Counted from the stretch's first letter, positions 27,404-36,797 are shown. The stretch is 64,000 bases of DNA from Nocardia bovistercoris (GCF_015674855.1 NZ_JADMLG010000004.1:248001-312000), one strand, 5' to 3'. Notes: generated by a model from the sequence alone, not told the origin. A program made the numbers and translations.

Positions 27404-28573
27404 GTGGGCGACACTGGGTTCGTGGCGGACTCGGATACGGGTGGGGAGGCGGCGAAAGGCTCGGATTCGGGCGGCGGTGGGCGGGTGGGGCTGATGCCCG
27501 TGTGGTTGCCGCGAGCCATGATCCTGGCCTTCGCGCTGTTGGGGGTATACCAGCTCGGCAGCTGGGCGGTGCACCGGCTGCTCGGGTTGTTCGTGGTGGT
27601 GCTTGTGGCGTTCTTCGTCTCGCTGGCCATGGAACCGGCGGTCGACAGTCTCGCGGCGCGCGGCATGCCCCGCGGCCTCGCCACGGCGGGCGTGTTCATC
27701 GTGCTGTTCGGCTGTCTGATCGGATTCAGCGCCGCCCTCGGGACGCTGCTGGTGGAGACCGTCGACAATGTGGTGGGGGAGACGCCGCGGCTGACCGAGG
27801 AGTCGGTGGACTGGATCAACCGCACCTTCGGCCAGGACTTCACGGTGACCCAGCTGCGGGACCGGCTGTTGAAGGATTCCGATGTGATCAGCGGCTACGC
27901 CGAGCGGGCGGCCGATCATGCGTGGGGTCTGTCGAACACGATCCTCGGCGGCCTGTTCCGTTTCCTGCTGATCGCCTTGTTCAGCATCTATTTCACGGCG
28001 TACGGCCCGCGGATGCGCCGCTCGATCTGCGCACTGCTGCCGCCGCGCAGCCACGACGCCGTGTTGAGCGCATGGGATCTCGCGGTCGAGAAGACCGGCG
28101 GCTATCTCTACAGTCGCGCGGTGCTCGCGGTGATCTCCGCCATCGCCCACGGCGTGTTCCTCGCGATCCTCGACATCCCGGACGCGCTGGCGCTCGGGGT
28201 GTGGTTCGGCGTGATCGCCTCGTTCGTGCCGACCGTCGGTACCTATGTGGCGGGCGTCCTACCGATCCTGGTGGCGCTCACCGTGCAGCCGATCGACGCG
28301 GTGTGGATTCTGCTGTTCGTGGTGATCTACCAGGTGTTCCAGGACTACATCCTGCAACCGCGACTCACCGCGCGCACCGTCGACGTGAATCCGGCGGTCG
28401 CCCTGCTCGCCGTCCTCGGCGGGGGCGCGCTGCTCGGCGCGATCGGCGCGCTGCTCGCGATTCCGGTCACGGCCACCGTGCAAGCCTTCTCGAGCCTGTA
28501 TCTGCGTCGCTACGAAGTCCCCGAGGATCCGCGCATCGATCGCACCACACTCGGTCGGCCCGAGAAGGACTGA
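27404..28573 (+). CDS. AI-2E family transporter
   Basis: A 389-residue membrane protein of the AI-2E/PerM family with about seven to eight hydrophobic segments. Typical segments are FVVVLVAFFVSLAMEPAVD, a helical soluble part around residues 110-170, GLFRFLLIALFSIYFTAYG, the AILDIPDALALGVWFGV stretch and FVPTVGTYVAG. Members export small molecules such as autoinducer-2 or exchange Na+ and H+; which applies here is unknown. GTG 27404 and GTG 27422 are both possible starts with weak Shine-Dalgarno sequences. Its stop lies 5 bp from the stop of a convergent gene. Confidence 0.87.
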   Translation: MGDTGFVADSDTGGEAAKGSDSGGGGRVGLMPVWLPRAMILAFALLGVYQLGSWAVHRLLGLFVVVLVAFFVSLAMEPAVDSLAARGMPRGLATAGVFIVLFGCLIGFSAALGTLLVETVDNVVGETPRLTEESVDWINRTFGQDFTVTQLRDRLLKDSDVISGYAERAADHAWGLSNTILGGLFRFLLIALFSIYFTAYGPRMRRSICALLPPRSHDAVLSAWDLAVEKTGGYLYSRAVLAVISAIAHGVFLAILDIPDALALGVWFGVIASFVPTVGTYVAGVLPILVALTVQPIDAVWILLFVVIYQVFQDYILQPRLTARTVDVNPAVALLAVLGGGALLGAIGALLAIPVTATVQAFSSLYLRRYEVPEDPRIDRTTLGRPEKD

Positions 28574-28578
28574 GCGAG

Positions 28579-28920
28579 TCAGTTGGTCGTTACGCCGGTC
28601 GCGATCCGTACCACGACCTGGTCCTCGGTGACCTCGGTGACGGTCACGTTCATCCCGTCGGCGGGCTGGGTCTCTCCGACGGGAACGCTCACCTGCTTGC
28701 CCGCCACCTCGAGGGTGACGATATTGCCGTTCACCGCCACCAGTTTCGCCTCGATGCCGAGCACGCCTGCCTTGGCGTCGACTCCGCGCTGGAAGGTGAT
28801 GGTGCACCCGTCGATATGGCAGTCGGCTTTGCTGCCCGGCCCATCGACCGTGCAGGCCGCGCCGCCGAACAGCGCCGACAGGGCGAACAGGGACAGGGCG
28901 ATCGAACGGAGCACGCGCAC
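28579..28920 (-). CDS. Small exported protein, possible lipoprotein (113 aa)
   Basis: The N-terminus has positive residues, a hydrophobic stretch SIALSLFALSALFGG and then AAC, which is a plausible though non-canonical lipobox, so the protein is likely exported. The mature part is about 90 residues, has a cysteine pair (CHIDGC) and is rich in Val and Thr (KLVAVNGNIVTLEVAG), with a beta-rich pattern. No named domain is recognised. The GTG at 28920 follows a TACACT box by 6 nt, so translation is probably leaderless; the longer frame upstream is not protein-like. Confidence 0.65.
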   Translation of the reverse strand: MRVLRSIALSLFALSALFGGAACTVDGPGSKADCHIDGCTITFQRGVDAKAGVLGIEAKLVAVNGNIVTLEVAGKQVSVPVGETQPADGMNVTVTEVTEDQVVVRIATGVTTN

Positions 28921-28926
28921 GTGACA

Positions 28927-28932
28927 AGTGTA
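28927..28932 (-). promoter_or_regulatory. -10 box TACACT, leaderless-style promoter
   Basis: On the minus strand, TACACT then six bases then GTG of the small exported protein; no Shine-Dalgarno sequence is present. Confidence 0.5.
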
Positions 28933-28961
28933 GGGCTCGGGAACCGAACCACGGCAGGGTA

Positions 28962-30581
28962 TTACAGGCCGACCGATCGGTCGTCGGCGCCGCGGCGTCG
29001 GTCCCACCACTCGGCGAGCGACCTGCGGTGATGCGGGCGCGCGCGGGTCGCCCAGCGCGGATTTTCCTCGTCGCGACGGTAGGTCGCGACCTGCCCGGCG
29101 ACCGAGAACCGCAGGTTGGTTGCCTCGCCGAGCACCTCGCCGTCGGCCGCCACGGCCTCCGGTTCGTCCAGTTGCACGATCAATTCGTGGACCTGCTGCT
29201 CGCTGTAGACCTTGCTGCGCCCGAAGGCCGCGAGCAGCAGCGCCGCCACCGCCCTGGTCCGGGAGAATTTCAGGTCGGCCCGCAGCCAGCGCACATCCAG
29301 CAGGCCGTCGTCGATGCGGGAGCGGAACGCGGGCACCGCGCCGTGCGGGTGGTAGACCCCGTTGCCGACGAAGACGAACCATACGTCGTGCCACTGCTGG
29401 TTGAGGCGCACCCGGATCGGTTCGGAGCGGCGCAGGGTGACCACGAGCGCCGCCGCGAACGCGGGCCACTTGCCCCAGCGGTCCTGCCACTTCTCCCGCC
29501 GCCGCACCAGGTCCGGATACGCGCCGAGGCTGGCGGTATTGATCCAGTGGTAGGTGCGCGCGCCGTCCGCGCCGCTCAGCTCGAGACCGGCGATGTCGAC
29601 GCCGACCGCTTCGCCCGCGCCGGTGGCGTCGACCACCTCGAGCAGGTCGTAGACGCCGAGGTCGCGGGCGAAATGGTTGAGCGTGCCGGTGGGGATGACC
29701 ACCAACGGCAGGTTGTTGCGCAGAGCGACGGCGGCCGCGGCGGCGATGGTGCCGTCACCGCCCGCCGCGCCGACGGCCGCCGGTGCGTCGGTGCGTTCGG
29801 CGATGGCCTGTTCCAACTGGTCCACGCAGTCGCGGCCCGGTTCGGTGACCAACACGGTCGCGGCGGGCAGCGCGGCGGCGACATCTTCGGTCGGGTCGTA
29901 GCCCGGCGCGCCGGAAACCGGATTCACCAGCAGCACAAGCCCTTTGCCCTCCGCCAACATCGGGACCTCGCGCACGATCCTTGCCTTCGCCTCATCGGAT
30001 TCGCGCACCGGCCACCAGCGCCGGGTCGCCATCGCGACGGCGCCGCCCACCGTCGCGCCGACCGCAACGTCGGAGGCCCAGTGCACCCCGGTGTGCACGC
30101 GCGAATAGGCGACGGTCGCGGCCAGCGGCGCCAGGACGAGTCCGGTGCGCGGTGTCTCGAGCGCGACCGCCGTCGCGAAGGCCACCGCGGCCGCGCTGTG
30201 CCCGGACGGGAACGACGAGGACGTTGGCTGGTTCACCAGCCGCCGGTACACCGGAAGCAGTTCCGCGGCCGGTCGGCGCCGCGCCACCAGCGATTTGAGG
30301 ATCACGTTGACCACGAAACTCGCCCCGCCGAGCGCGACCATGCCGCGCAGCGCGGCGCGACGGGTCGATCCGGGTCGGGTGGCCAGCGCCGCCGCGATGC
30401 CGGTCCACAACAGTCCGTAGTCGGCCGTGTGGGTCAGGCGAAGGATTACCGCGTCGGCGGCGGTGGCAGGTAGCTCTGCCACCGCACCGCTGATCGCCCT
30501 GTCGATATGACCCACTCGGCGGAAGTTCCGACCCAACCACACGCTCACTCGATCGACATTACCCACCGCGAGCCGGGCCAT
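28962..30581 (-). CDS. PAP2 phosphatase / diacylglycerol kinase fusion protein
   Basis: A 539-residue two-domain lipid enzyme. The N-terminal membrane part (to about 205) is a type 2 phosphatidic acid phosphatase with KSLVARRRPA, PSGHS and SRVHTGVHWASD motifs. The C-terminal part (from about 215) is a diacylglycerol/sphingosine kinase-like catalytic domain with VNPVSG, GAAGGDGTI and PTGTLNHFARDLG, ending in a basic tail. The two activities, dephosphorylation and ATP-dependent phosphorylation of a lipid, are combined in one chain in several actinobacteria. The ATG at 30581 is used. The next gene on the same strand is 31 bp away. Confidence 0.88.
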   Translation of the reverse strand: MARLAVGNVDRVSVWLGRNFRRVGHIDRAISGAVAELPATAADAVILRLTHTADYGLLWTGIAAALATRPGSTRRAALRGMVALGGASFVVNVILKSLVARRRPAAELLPVYRRLVNQPTSSSFPSGHSAAAVAFATAVALETPRTGLVLAPLAATVAYSRVHTGVHWASDVAVGATVGGAVAMATRRWWPVRESDEAKARIVREVPMLAEGKGLVLLVNPVSGAPGYDPTEDVAAALPAATVLVTEPGRDCVDQLEQAIAERTDAPAAVGAAGGDGTIAAAAAVALRNNLPLVVIPTGTLNHFARDLGVYDLLEVVDATGAGEAVGVDIAGLELSGADGARTYHWINTASLGAYPDLVRRREKWQDRWGKWPAFAAALVVTLRRSEPIRVRLNQQWHDVWFVFVGNGVYHPHGAVPAFRSRIDDGLLDVRWLRADLKFSRTRAVAALLLAAFGRSKVYSEQQVHELIVQLDEPEAVAADGEVLGEATNLRFSVAGQVATYRRDEENPRWATRARPHHRRSLAEWWDRRRGADDRSVGL

Positions 30582-30612
30582 TCCCCCGTCGCGCGAAGTC
30601 GTCGCTCCCGTG

Positions 30613-32691
30613 TCACCACCATTGGGTCAGCGCGCCCAACCGTTTGCCGAATTCGGGCGCCAGTGACCGCGCGTAGCTGGCGGTGAGGTGATGTTCGTCG
30701 CGGTAGATGAGGATATTGCCCTCGACAACGCGGCAGCGGTCGGGTCGGCAGATGGCGTCGGACATGTCGAACGGGAAGACGTTCGGGTACGCGGAGGCGG
30801 GTTCGACGGCCGGATCGATCGGGTCGAGCGCGGCATCGCGCGGCATGCCGCAGGTGAAGGCCGTCCCGCGATGGGCAAGACAGTCCGCGGCCCGGTAGAG
30901 CACGCCGTCGCGGCGCAGCCGAGGGGTGTCGCGGATGGCGAGTACCCGCAGGCCGCGATCCGACAGCGCCGACCACACGTCGAGGAATTCGGGCGGCACC
31001 TCGTCGCCGTCGGCGTGCATGCGATAGCGGGTCGCGGTGGTGAACACCCAGTCCGGCCTGGTCTCGGCGAGCCGGTCGAGCACCTCCTCGGTCCACTCGC
31101 GGCATTCCGGGAACGGGAACTCGGCGTAGGAGGGTTGGTCCGACAGCGTCATCGGACAGCCCTCCTTCAGGTAGGTGACCACGCGGAATCCGTGTTCGCG
31201 GGCGAGCAGTTCGAAGGCGGGCAGCCAGTGTTCGGAATGCGAACCGCCGACCACCGCGACGGCGCGTTGGGCCTCGGCGTCGCCGTAGGTGCAGACCCTG
31301 ACCTCGCGATTGGGCGTGATGCACCCGTCGTAGGTGGGCGCGGGCGCGTCGGCGGCCGCTTCGAAGACGGTGGGGCGCATGGTGGCCTGCACCTGCGCGA
31401 TGCCCTCGTCGAGCAGCGTCGCCGCACCCGGATACCGCGCGGCGTCCAATTCCCGCGGCGGATGCGGCGGATTTGCCCGCAACAGCATCTGCCAGCCGAA
31501 GGCGGCCACGAATACGGCGGCGCCGACTCCGACGACGGCCACGCCGACCGCGCGCCGATACCGCGCCGATCCGAGGTCGGCGACCTCGCGGCGCAACCGC
31601 AGCGGCGCTTCCACCAGTTGCCTGGTGAGCACGGCCAGCACCAGCGAACAGCCGATGATCAGCACGCCACCGCTGAGTCCAGGGGCGATCTTGCCGTTCT
31701 GGGCCAGATAGAAGATGAGCAGAGGCCAATGCCACAGATACAGCGCGTAGGCCAGGCTGCCGAGTTCGGTGCACACGCGGCTCGCGAGCAGCCGGTTCGG
31801 CCACGGCAACCTGCCCGCGCCCGCTCCCGCGAGGATCACCGCGAGCGCCGCCGACACCGGGAACAGCGCGGCCGGACCGGGGAACAGATTCGCGCCGTCG
31901 ATCAGCAATCCGCAGGACAGCACCGCGGCCGACCCGAAGGCGCCGAGGGCCCACCGGATCGGCGTCGGTAGTCGAAGCCCTCCGATGATCACCGCGAGCG
32001 CCGCGCCCGCCAGCAACTCCCAGGCGCGCGCCGCGCTGTCGTAGTAGTTCCACGCCTGGTGCCGATCGGACCCGGCTGCCGCGTACCAGAACGACAGGCC
32101 GCCGAGCGCCGCGATCGCCAACAGCAGACTCGCGCGTCGCGGGAACGGCCGCAGCCTGCGGGTCAGTACCGCCCACAGCGCGACGAGCAGCAGTATCGCC
32201 ACGTAGAACTGGCCCTGAATGGCCATCGACCAGAGGTGTTGCAGCGGACTCACCGACGGATCGGGGGCGGCGTAGCTGAGTTCGGCGTCGGCCAGGTACC
32301 AGTTCTGGTAGTAGAGCGCGGAGGCGAGGGTCTGCGCGGAGATGTCGCCCCACTGGGTGTAGGGGCGGGTGAACGCGGTGATCACGAGTACGGCGGCCAG
32401 CACGACGAACAGCGTCGGCAGCAGTCGGCGCGCGGTGCGGCGCAAGGTCTGCCCGACCCCCACGGTGTCGGTGGCGTCGACCCGGCGCAGCAGCATGCCG
32501 GTGAAGAAGAATCCCGACAGCACGAGGAAGACGTCGACGCCGCCCGAGACGCGACCCATCCAGATGTGGAAGCCGACGACGAGCGCGATCGCGATGCCGC
32601 GCAGCCCGTCGAGGTCGTCGCGGTGCGTGTCGGCGCGCGGCGACGCCACCGACGCTTGTTTCGGGCCTGCGTGTGATGTGTGTGCGTGCAC
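30613..32691 (-). CDS. OafA/YrhL-type membrane O-acyltransferase with SGNH domain
   Basis: About 692 residues. The N-terminal acyltransferase-3 domain has DLDGLRGIAIALVVGFH, where the final His is catalytic in the family, then about ten membrane helices (LSGFFFTGMLLRR, ALYLWHWPLL). The C-terminal extracytoplasmic region is SGNH-like, with VGGSHSEHW near residue 455 and DEHHLTASYARSLAP near the end, which would hold the Asp/His pair. Such proteins acetylate cell-envelope sugars. I chose GTG 32691 (GGAG 6 nt upstream) over the frame extending to 32808, whose extra residues are Arg-rich. It is followed by the PAP2-kinase fusion gene. Confidence 0.85.
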   Translation of the reverse strand: MHAHTSHAGPKQASVASPRADTHRDDLDGLRGIAIALVVGFHIWMGRVSGGVDVFLVLSGFFFTGMLLRRVDATDTVGVGQTLRRTARRLLPTLFVVLAAVLVITAFTRPYTQWGDISAQTLASALYYQNWYLADAELSYAAPDPSVSPLQHLWSMAIQGQFYVAILLLVALWAVLTRRLRPFPRRASLLLAIAALGGLSFWYAAAGSDRHQAWNYYDSAARAWELLAGAALAVIIGGLRLPTPIRWALGAFGSAAVLSCGLLIDGANLFPGPAALFPVSAALAVILAGAGAGRLPWPNRLLASRVCTELGSLAYALYLWHWPLLIFYLAQNGKIAPGLSGGVLIIGCSLVLAVLTRQLVEAPLRLRREVADLGSARYRRAVGVAVVGVGAAVFVAAFGWQMLLRANPPHPPRELDAARYPGAATLLDEGIAQVQATMRPTVFEAAADAPAPTYDGCITPNREVRVCTYGDAEAQRAVAVVGGSHSEHWLPAFELLAREHGFRVVTYLKEGCPMTLSDQPSYAEFPFPECREWTEEVLDRLAETRPDWVFTTATRYRMHADGDEVPPEFLDVWSALSDRGLRVLAIRDTPRLRRDGVLYRAADCLAHRGTAFTCGMPRDAALDPIDPAVEPASAYPNVFPFDMSDAICRPDRCRVVEGNILIYRDEHHLTASYARSLAPEFGKRLGALTQWW

Positions 32692-32930
32692 CCGTGACTC
32701 CCGCCGTAACCGTCCGACTCGCGCTCGAATCGGATGTACCGACCAGATTTCCCAGCGAACCTCTCTGCGAACTCCGCAACGATGCCGTACTCGGCACACG
32801 TCAGGCAAACCGGAGGTGTCCGGCGAGCGTACGTCAGATTGCCCGTGATCGGCGGATCACCCGCACGGGGTGATGTCGATCCTCGCACGGCGACCGACGA
32901 TGAACGCGCAACCGCACCGAAGGGAGTGAT

Positions 32931-33158
32931 ATGAGCGACACGAAGAAGCGCTCCGTGCTGGCGCGGGTCTCGGCGACCCAGTGGCTCGCCGTCGGCCTGA
33001 CGATCCTCGCGGTGTTGTTCGTCATAGAGAATCGAGCGAAGGTCTCCATCGAGATCCTGTTGATCGATATCACCGCCCCCATGTGGCTGATCCTGCTGGT
33101 GATGTTCGCGATCGGATGGGCCGTCGGCGTGCTGACCCGGCGCCGCGCCCGTGCCTGA
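32931..33158 (+). CDS. LapA family (DUF1049) membrane protein
   Basis: A 75-residue protein with two hydrophobic segments (WLAVGLTILAVLFVIENR and MWLILLVMFAIGWAVGVLTRR), the standard short layout of LapA/DUF1049 proteins, which in Gram-negative bacteria act in lipopolysaccharide assembly; in actinobacteria the role is unknown. The ATG at 32931 follows GAAGGGAGTGAT, a good Shine-Dalgarno sequence. It converges 5 bp from the desaturase-like gene. Confidence 0.85.
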   Translation: MSDTKKRSVLARVSATQWLAVGLTILAVLFVIENRAKVSIEILLIDITAPMWLILLVMFAIGWAVGVLTRRRARA

Positions 33159-33163
33159 CCCGC

Positions 33164-34000
33164 TCAGCGCGGCGCGGTGTCGGGCGTCCAGCCCGGTCCG
33201 CGCAACACATGGCCCGCCATGACCCGCCAGTTCGGCGCGGCGCGCAGATCCCGCCAGATCGCGGCGAATTCGTGGGTCGCGACCCGGATCGGGTTGTAGG
33301 TGGCGATGTTCTTGGTGAGCCCGTAGCGCACCGGCGTCGTTTCCGGCCGGAACGTGCCGAACAGTCGATCCCAGACAATGAGGATGCCACCGTAGTTGGT
33401 GTCGAGATACTCGGTGTTCGACCCGTGGTGCACGCGGTGATGTGAGGGCGTGTTGAAGACGAATTCGATAGGCCGCCAAAGCTTCCCGACCCGTTCGGTG
33501 TGGATGAAGAACTGGTACAGCAGACTGATCGACTGCTGGAGCAAGATCATCCACGGCGGAAAACCCAGCAGCGCGAGCGGAAGCCAGTAGGGCAGCGCGG
33601 TGAACGGCGTCCACGGCTGGCGCAGTGCGGTGGACAGGTTGTAGAACTCGCTCGAATGGTGCACGACGTGACTGGCCCACAGCACCCGCACGGTGTGGTG
33701 GGTCCGGTGGTACCAGTAGAAGGCGATCTCGTCGGCGAAGAACAGCGCGACCCAGGTCAGCGGCTGATCGGCGGGCAGGTGCACGGGCGCGACCAGGTAC
33801 GCGGCGGCGTAGACGGCCACGAGCACGAGTTTCCAGCCGAGATCGACCACCACGTTGCCGAGTCCCATGAGCACGCTGGTGCGCGCGTCGCGGAACCGGT
33901 AGCCGAGGCGGTCGTCGTCGGGCAGGAAGTGGAAGGAGGCGGCCTCCAATGCCAGGCACAGCACGAACACGGGGATGGCGTGGGCGATCAGGTCGAACAT
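33164..34000 (-). CDS. Sterol desaturase / fatty acid hydroxylase family protein
   Basis: A 278-residue membrane di-iron oxygenase of the fatty acid hydroxylase superfamily. Histidine boxes HRTHH (near residue 98), HVVHHSSE (near 110) and HRVHHG (near 190) are all present, with four or so membrane helices around them. These enzymes hydroxylate or desaturate lipids and sterols with O2; the substrate is unknown. Its start is 4 bp after the stop of the FadR-like regulator gene on the same strand, so the regulator probably controls it. Confidence 0.87.
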   Translation of the reverse strand: MFDLIAHAIPVFVLCLALEAASFHFLPDDDRLGYRFRDARTSVLMGLGNVVVDLGWKLVLVAVYAAAYLVAPVHLPADQPLTWVALFFADEIAFYWYHRTHHTVRVLWASHVVHHSSEFYNLSTALRQPWTPFTALPYWLPLALLGFPPWMILLQQSISLLYQFFIHTERVGKLWRPIEFVFNTPSHHRVHHGSNTEYLDTNYGGILIVWDRLFGTFRPETTPVRYGLTKNIATYNPIRVATHEFAAIWRDLRAAPNWRVMAGHVLRGPGWTPDTAPR

Positions 34001-34004
34001 CGGG

Positions 34005-34718
34005 TCACTCGTTCGGTTCGGTCTGCGCGTCGACCAACCCGCTCAGCAGGGTGCAGGCCAGGTCGTAGGCCGTGTCGGCGTCGCCGACGACGATGGCTTC
34101 GGCGAGTTGCCGATGCGCCTCGGGATCCACGTACTCCTTGCCGAGGCCGAGCTCGGCGATCCGTTCCATGCCGATGCCCACATAGCCCGCGACCAGTGTG
34201 TTGAGCCCGAGGCGGTAGGCCAGGTTGCCGGAGCCGTCGAGGATGGTCACCCAGTAGGCGATATCGCCCGCGACCACCGTGTCGAAGTCCGCGGTCGCCT
34301 CCGGGTAGTCGGCGGCCGCGGCCAGGACGGCGGCGCGTTGCGCGGCGTCGGCGTGCTCGGCGCACAGTCGCGCGGCGTCCGAGGCGATGGAGCGGCGCAT
34401 GACCGCGATGTCGCGCAGAATCCGTTGCGCGGGTACGGCGCCCGACCTCGCCAGCGCGGACAGGATGTCCAACCCCGCGCTGGTCCGCCAGTCCAGAACC
34501 CGAGTCTTGCCGCCCTGGCTGACTCGCACCAGACCGCTCTGCTGGAGTCGCTTGACGGCCTCGCGCACGGCGTGCCGATTGACCTCGAAGGTCTCGGCCA
34601 GTTCCCGTTCCCCCGGCAGCGCGCCCTCGGGGGCGATGCGGCCGGTCAGGATCGCGTCGACCAACTGGCCGAAGACGACATCGGAGACGGCTGTCCTGGT
34701 GACGGCGGTGAATTCCAC
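34005..34718 (-). CDS. GntR family (FadR-type) transcriptional regulator
   Basis: A 237-residue repressor. The N-terminal winged helix (residues 10-75) includes LPGERELAETFEVNRHAVREAVKRLQQSGLV. The rest is an FCD-type all-helical ligand domain with RRSIASDAARLCAEH and, near the end, PEAHRQLAEAIVVGDADTA, where the Asp/His metal ligands of the family would lie. The GTG at 34718 is used. The adjacent lipid desaturase-like gene, 4 bp downstream, is the likely target (inference). Ligand unknown. Confidence 0.87.
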   Translation of the reverse strand: MEFTAVTRTAVSDVVFGQLVDAILTGRIAPEGALPGERELAETFEVNRHAVREAVKRLQQSGLVRVSQGGKTRVLDWRTSAGLDILSALARSGAVPAQRILRDIAVMRRSIASDAARLCAEHADAAQRAAVLAAAADYPEATADFDTVVAGDIAYWVTILDGSGNLAYRLGLNTLVAGYVGIGMERIAELGLGKEYVDPEAHRQLAEAIVVGDADTAYDLACTLLSGLVDAQTEPNE

Positions 34719-34741
34719 ATCATCAGTGTGCGCCGCTCAGG

Positions 34742-35374
34742 TCAATTGGTCAACTGGTTGGACCAGTCATTCAGATCGCTGCGCAGTCCGTGCTCCAAAT
34801 GCTTCAGACCGCAACGGATGCGACTCTTCACCGTCGGCAACGGAATGCCGAGCAGGTCGGCGACCTCGCGATAGGTGCGGTCGCCGTAGAAGGCCAACGC
34901 GATCGATTCGCGCTCCAACGCGGTGAGCCTGCCGAGGTGATCTCGCACCGACTGATGGTCGAAACGGGTGTCGACCTGCTCGGTCACGGTGTCGTGCCCC
35001 GGTCGGAAATCGGCGGTGCCGTACGCGGAGTCCCGATCGGAACTGGCCTGCTCGGACCGCACCAGATCCACCGCGCGCCGGTGGGTGAGCATCATCAGCC
35101 AGGTCATCGGCGCCGACCTCGAACCGTCGTAGCGGTCGGCATTGCTCCACGCCTGCAGATACACCTCCTGCGTGATCTCCTCCGCCATCGACGGACTGCG
35201 CACGATCCGCACCGCGAGCCCGAACACCCGGTGGTTGGTCGCACGGTAGAACTCGGTGAACGCGTGCCGATCCCCGGCCGCCGCGGCGTTGAGCAGATCG
35301 CCGAGCTGCCGAGGGTGACCGTCCGATCCGGTCCTACGCTCCGACTCGTCCATTTGCTGGATGGTGACTGTCAT
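34742..35374 (-). CDS. sigK: SigK-like ECF sigma factor
   Basis: A 210-residue extracytoplasmic function sigma factor. Region 2 holds HAFTEFYRATNHRVFGLAVRIVRSPSMAEEITQEVYLQAW and PMTWLMMLTHRRAVDLVRSEQ; region 4 holds LTALERESIALAFYGDRTYREVADLLGIPLPTVKSRIRCGLKHL. The RRAVD pattern is typical of the SigK group. In mycobacteria SigK is held by the membrane anti-sigma factor RskA encoded downstream; here the next gene is the FadR-like regulator and no RskA gene is seen, so regulation may differ. I chose ATG 35374, with GGAG 6 nt upstream, over ATG 35428. Confidence 0.8.
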   Translation of the reverse strand: MTVTIQQMDESERRTGSDGHPRQLGDLLNAAAAGDRHAFTEFYRATNHRVFGLAVRIVRSPSMAEEITQEVYLQAWSNADRYDGSRSAPMTWLMMLTHRRAVDLVRSEQASSDRDSAYGTADFRPGHDTVTEQVDTRFDHQSVRDHLGRLTALERESIALAFYGDRTYREVADLLGIPLPTVKSRIRCGLKHLEHGLRSDLNDWSNQLTN

Positions 35375-36503
35375 CGCCTGCTCCGCATCGCAAAAGCCGT
35401 TGCCATCAGTGCCCGGAATGCGCGCCACGACCGTTCGCGCGCGACGGACGGAACGCCCGTCGCCGAGTGCCGCTGAGGTATTGCTGGGATCGAGTTACCG
35501 CACTGTATGAGTATTCGCCGCCCATCGGGGGGAAATCCGTCCAGATTGGGGGATTTTCAACCATCGAGCCCCGGATATACCGACTTTCGGTACGGAAGTC
35601 GACCTGATCGGCCTTTCTGTACCCGTCAACGACGGTGTGGGAGTGGAGATTCCCGCGCCGGTCCGGTCGTGACCGTTTCGATATCCCGGATCGCCGATTC
35701 GGACACTTCCATAACTATCGATCAAGATCAGTTGACGAATGAACTATCTCGTGCTTGCGGTGTGAAGCGTTGCGTATCAGGGGGATCGGAGAGTTACGTT
35801 CTCTGCCGAGGGTATCGACGCTCCTCGCGTGGGATCTCTGCAAATTGCTGGTCAGTGGCCTGGTTGAGTGGTGCGAGTTCTCGTGCGCGCCTGTGCTGTC
35901 GGGCGTGGGCGTCGGTGTGGGCAGTGAATCGCGGATGTGCGCCAACGATTTACGGTTTCCGTGCGTTTGTGGATCGCTGCTGCTGTTTCGCGGATTCCCG
36001 GTCCGGTCGTCGTCTATTTTCGAAGGGATTCCGTTCCCTGCATTGCATCGCTGCTGCCTCGAATTCGGTCGATACTTCGCTTGTCGACTCGATATTCGGT
36101 GTGTGGGATTGTATTGGCGACGTGCGGTAATGGGATCGGTCGTGCTCTAGACGGTGAGTTATCGTTCATCCGGGTGTTCTGGAGATTCTCTAGGAAATTG
36201 CGGTGCGTTCAAATATTGGTTCGCTGCCCGCTGCCCGCTGCCCGCCGCCGTCGCGTCGCTCGGGACCATCTTGCCCGCTCGGTGTCCGCCAAGACTTATG
36301 GCGCGAGTGCTGATGCGCGGTCGAGGGTGCCGCCGATGAATGTCGTCGGTTCTGCCGCAGTGTGACTCCGTGTCGGTGTGTCGCTGGTTGCGAACTCCGC
36401 GCGCGCACGGGCGCCGAAGATTGATGTATTCGAGGGGTTTGAGAGCGTGGTGGTATGGGTAATCCGGCTCATGACCGGGAGTCCGTCCCGAATCCAATGG
36501 TTG
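35375..36503. other. 1.1-kb gene-free stretch of lower GC
   Basis: Between the sigma factor gene and tRNA-Arg I find no credible gene. The longest open frames (for example 35507-36130) give Cys/Ser/Arg-rich products with no family resemblance and poor start signals. From about 35690 to 36480 the sequence is visibly less GC-rich than the window, and a triplicated 7-bp CTGCCCG is at 36226-36246. The sigma factor promoter must lie at its left end. The 3' end of tRNA-Arg faces this region. I found no repeat of the tRNA 3' end and no integrase. Confidence 0.6.
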
Positions 36504-36577
36504 CGCCCCCGGCAGGAATCGAACCTGCGACCTAGGGATTAGAAGGCCCTTGCTCTATCCAACTGAGCTACGGAGGC
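36504..36577 (-). tRNA. tRNA-Arg (anticodon TCT)
   Basis: Read on the minus strand: acceptor GCCTCCG pairs with CGGGGGC, D arm GCTC/GAGC, anticodon loop CTTCTAA with TCT in the middle, T arm GCAGG-TTCGATT-CCTGC. The anticodon stem has one C-T mismatch next to the loop. The 3' CCA is not encoded. It reads AGA codons, which are rare in this GC-rich genome. Confidence 0.93.
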
Positions 36578-36797
36578 AACGCGTTCCACCTTGGCCGACA
36601 TCGGCCGTGCTGTCCAGCACAGGCGAGTATAGCGACCGTCCAGGTGGCTAGGTTCTCTGCGTCAGCAACGTGATGGCACCTCGGTTGAACGTCAGGGCTC
36701 GCCGACCGCGCGTGTCGGCTCACGCATCAGATTAACCCTTCCGCGCCCGTCGGGGCCACGCGATATCCCCGGCGGGTCCGCGTGTCGTCGCTGGAAC

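Noticed and set aside
32691-32808. Longer N-terminus for the acyltransferase
   Set aside because: The added residues are Arg-rich without homology, while GTG 32691 has a good Shine-Dalgarno sequence.
35507-36365. Frames of about 130-207 codons in the gene-free stretch
   Set aside because: Cys/Ser/Arg-rich products with no resemblance to a family, weak starts and no Shine-Dalgarno sequences.
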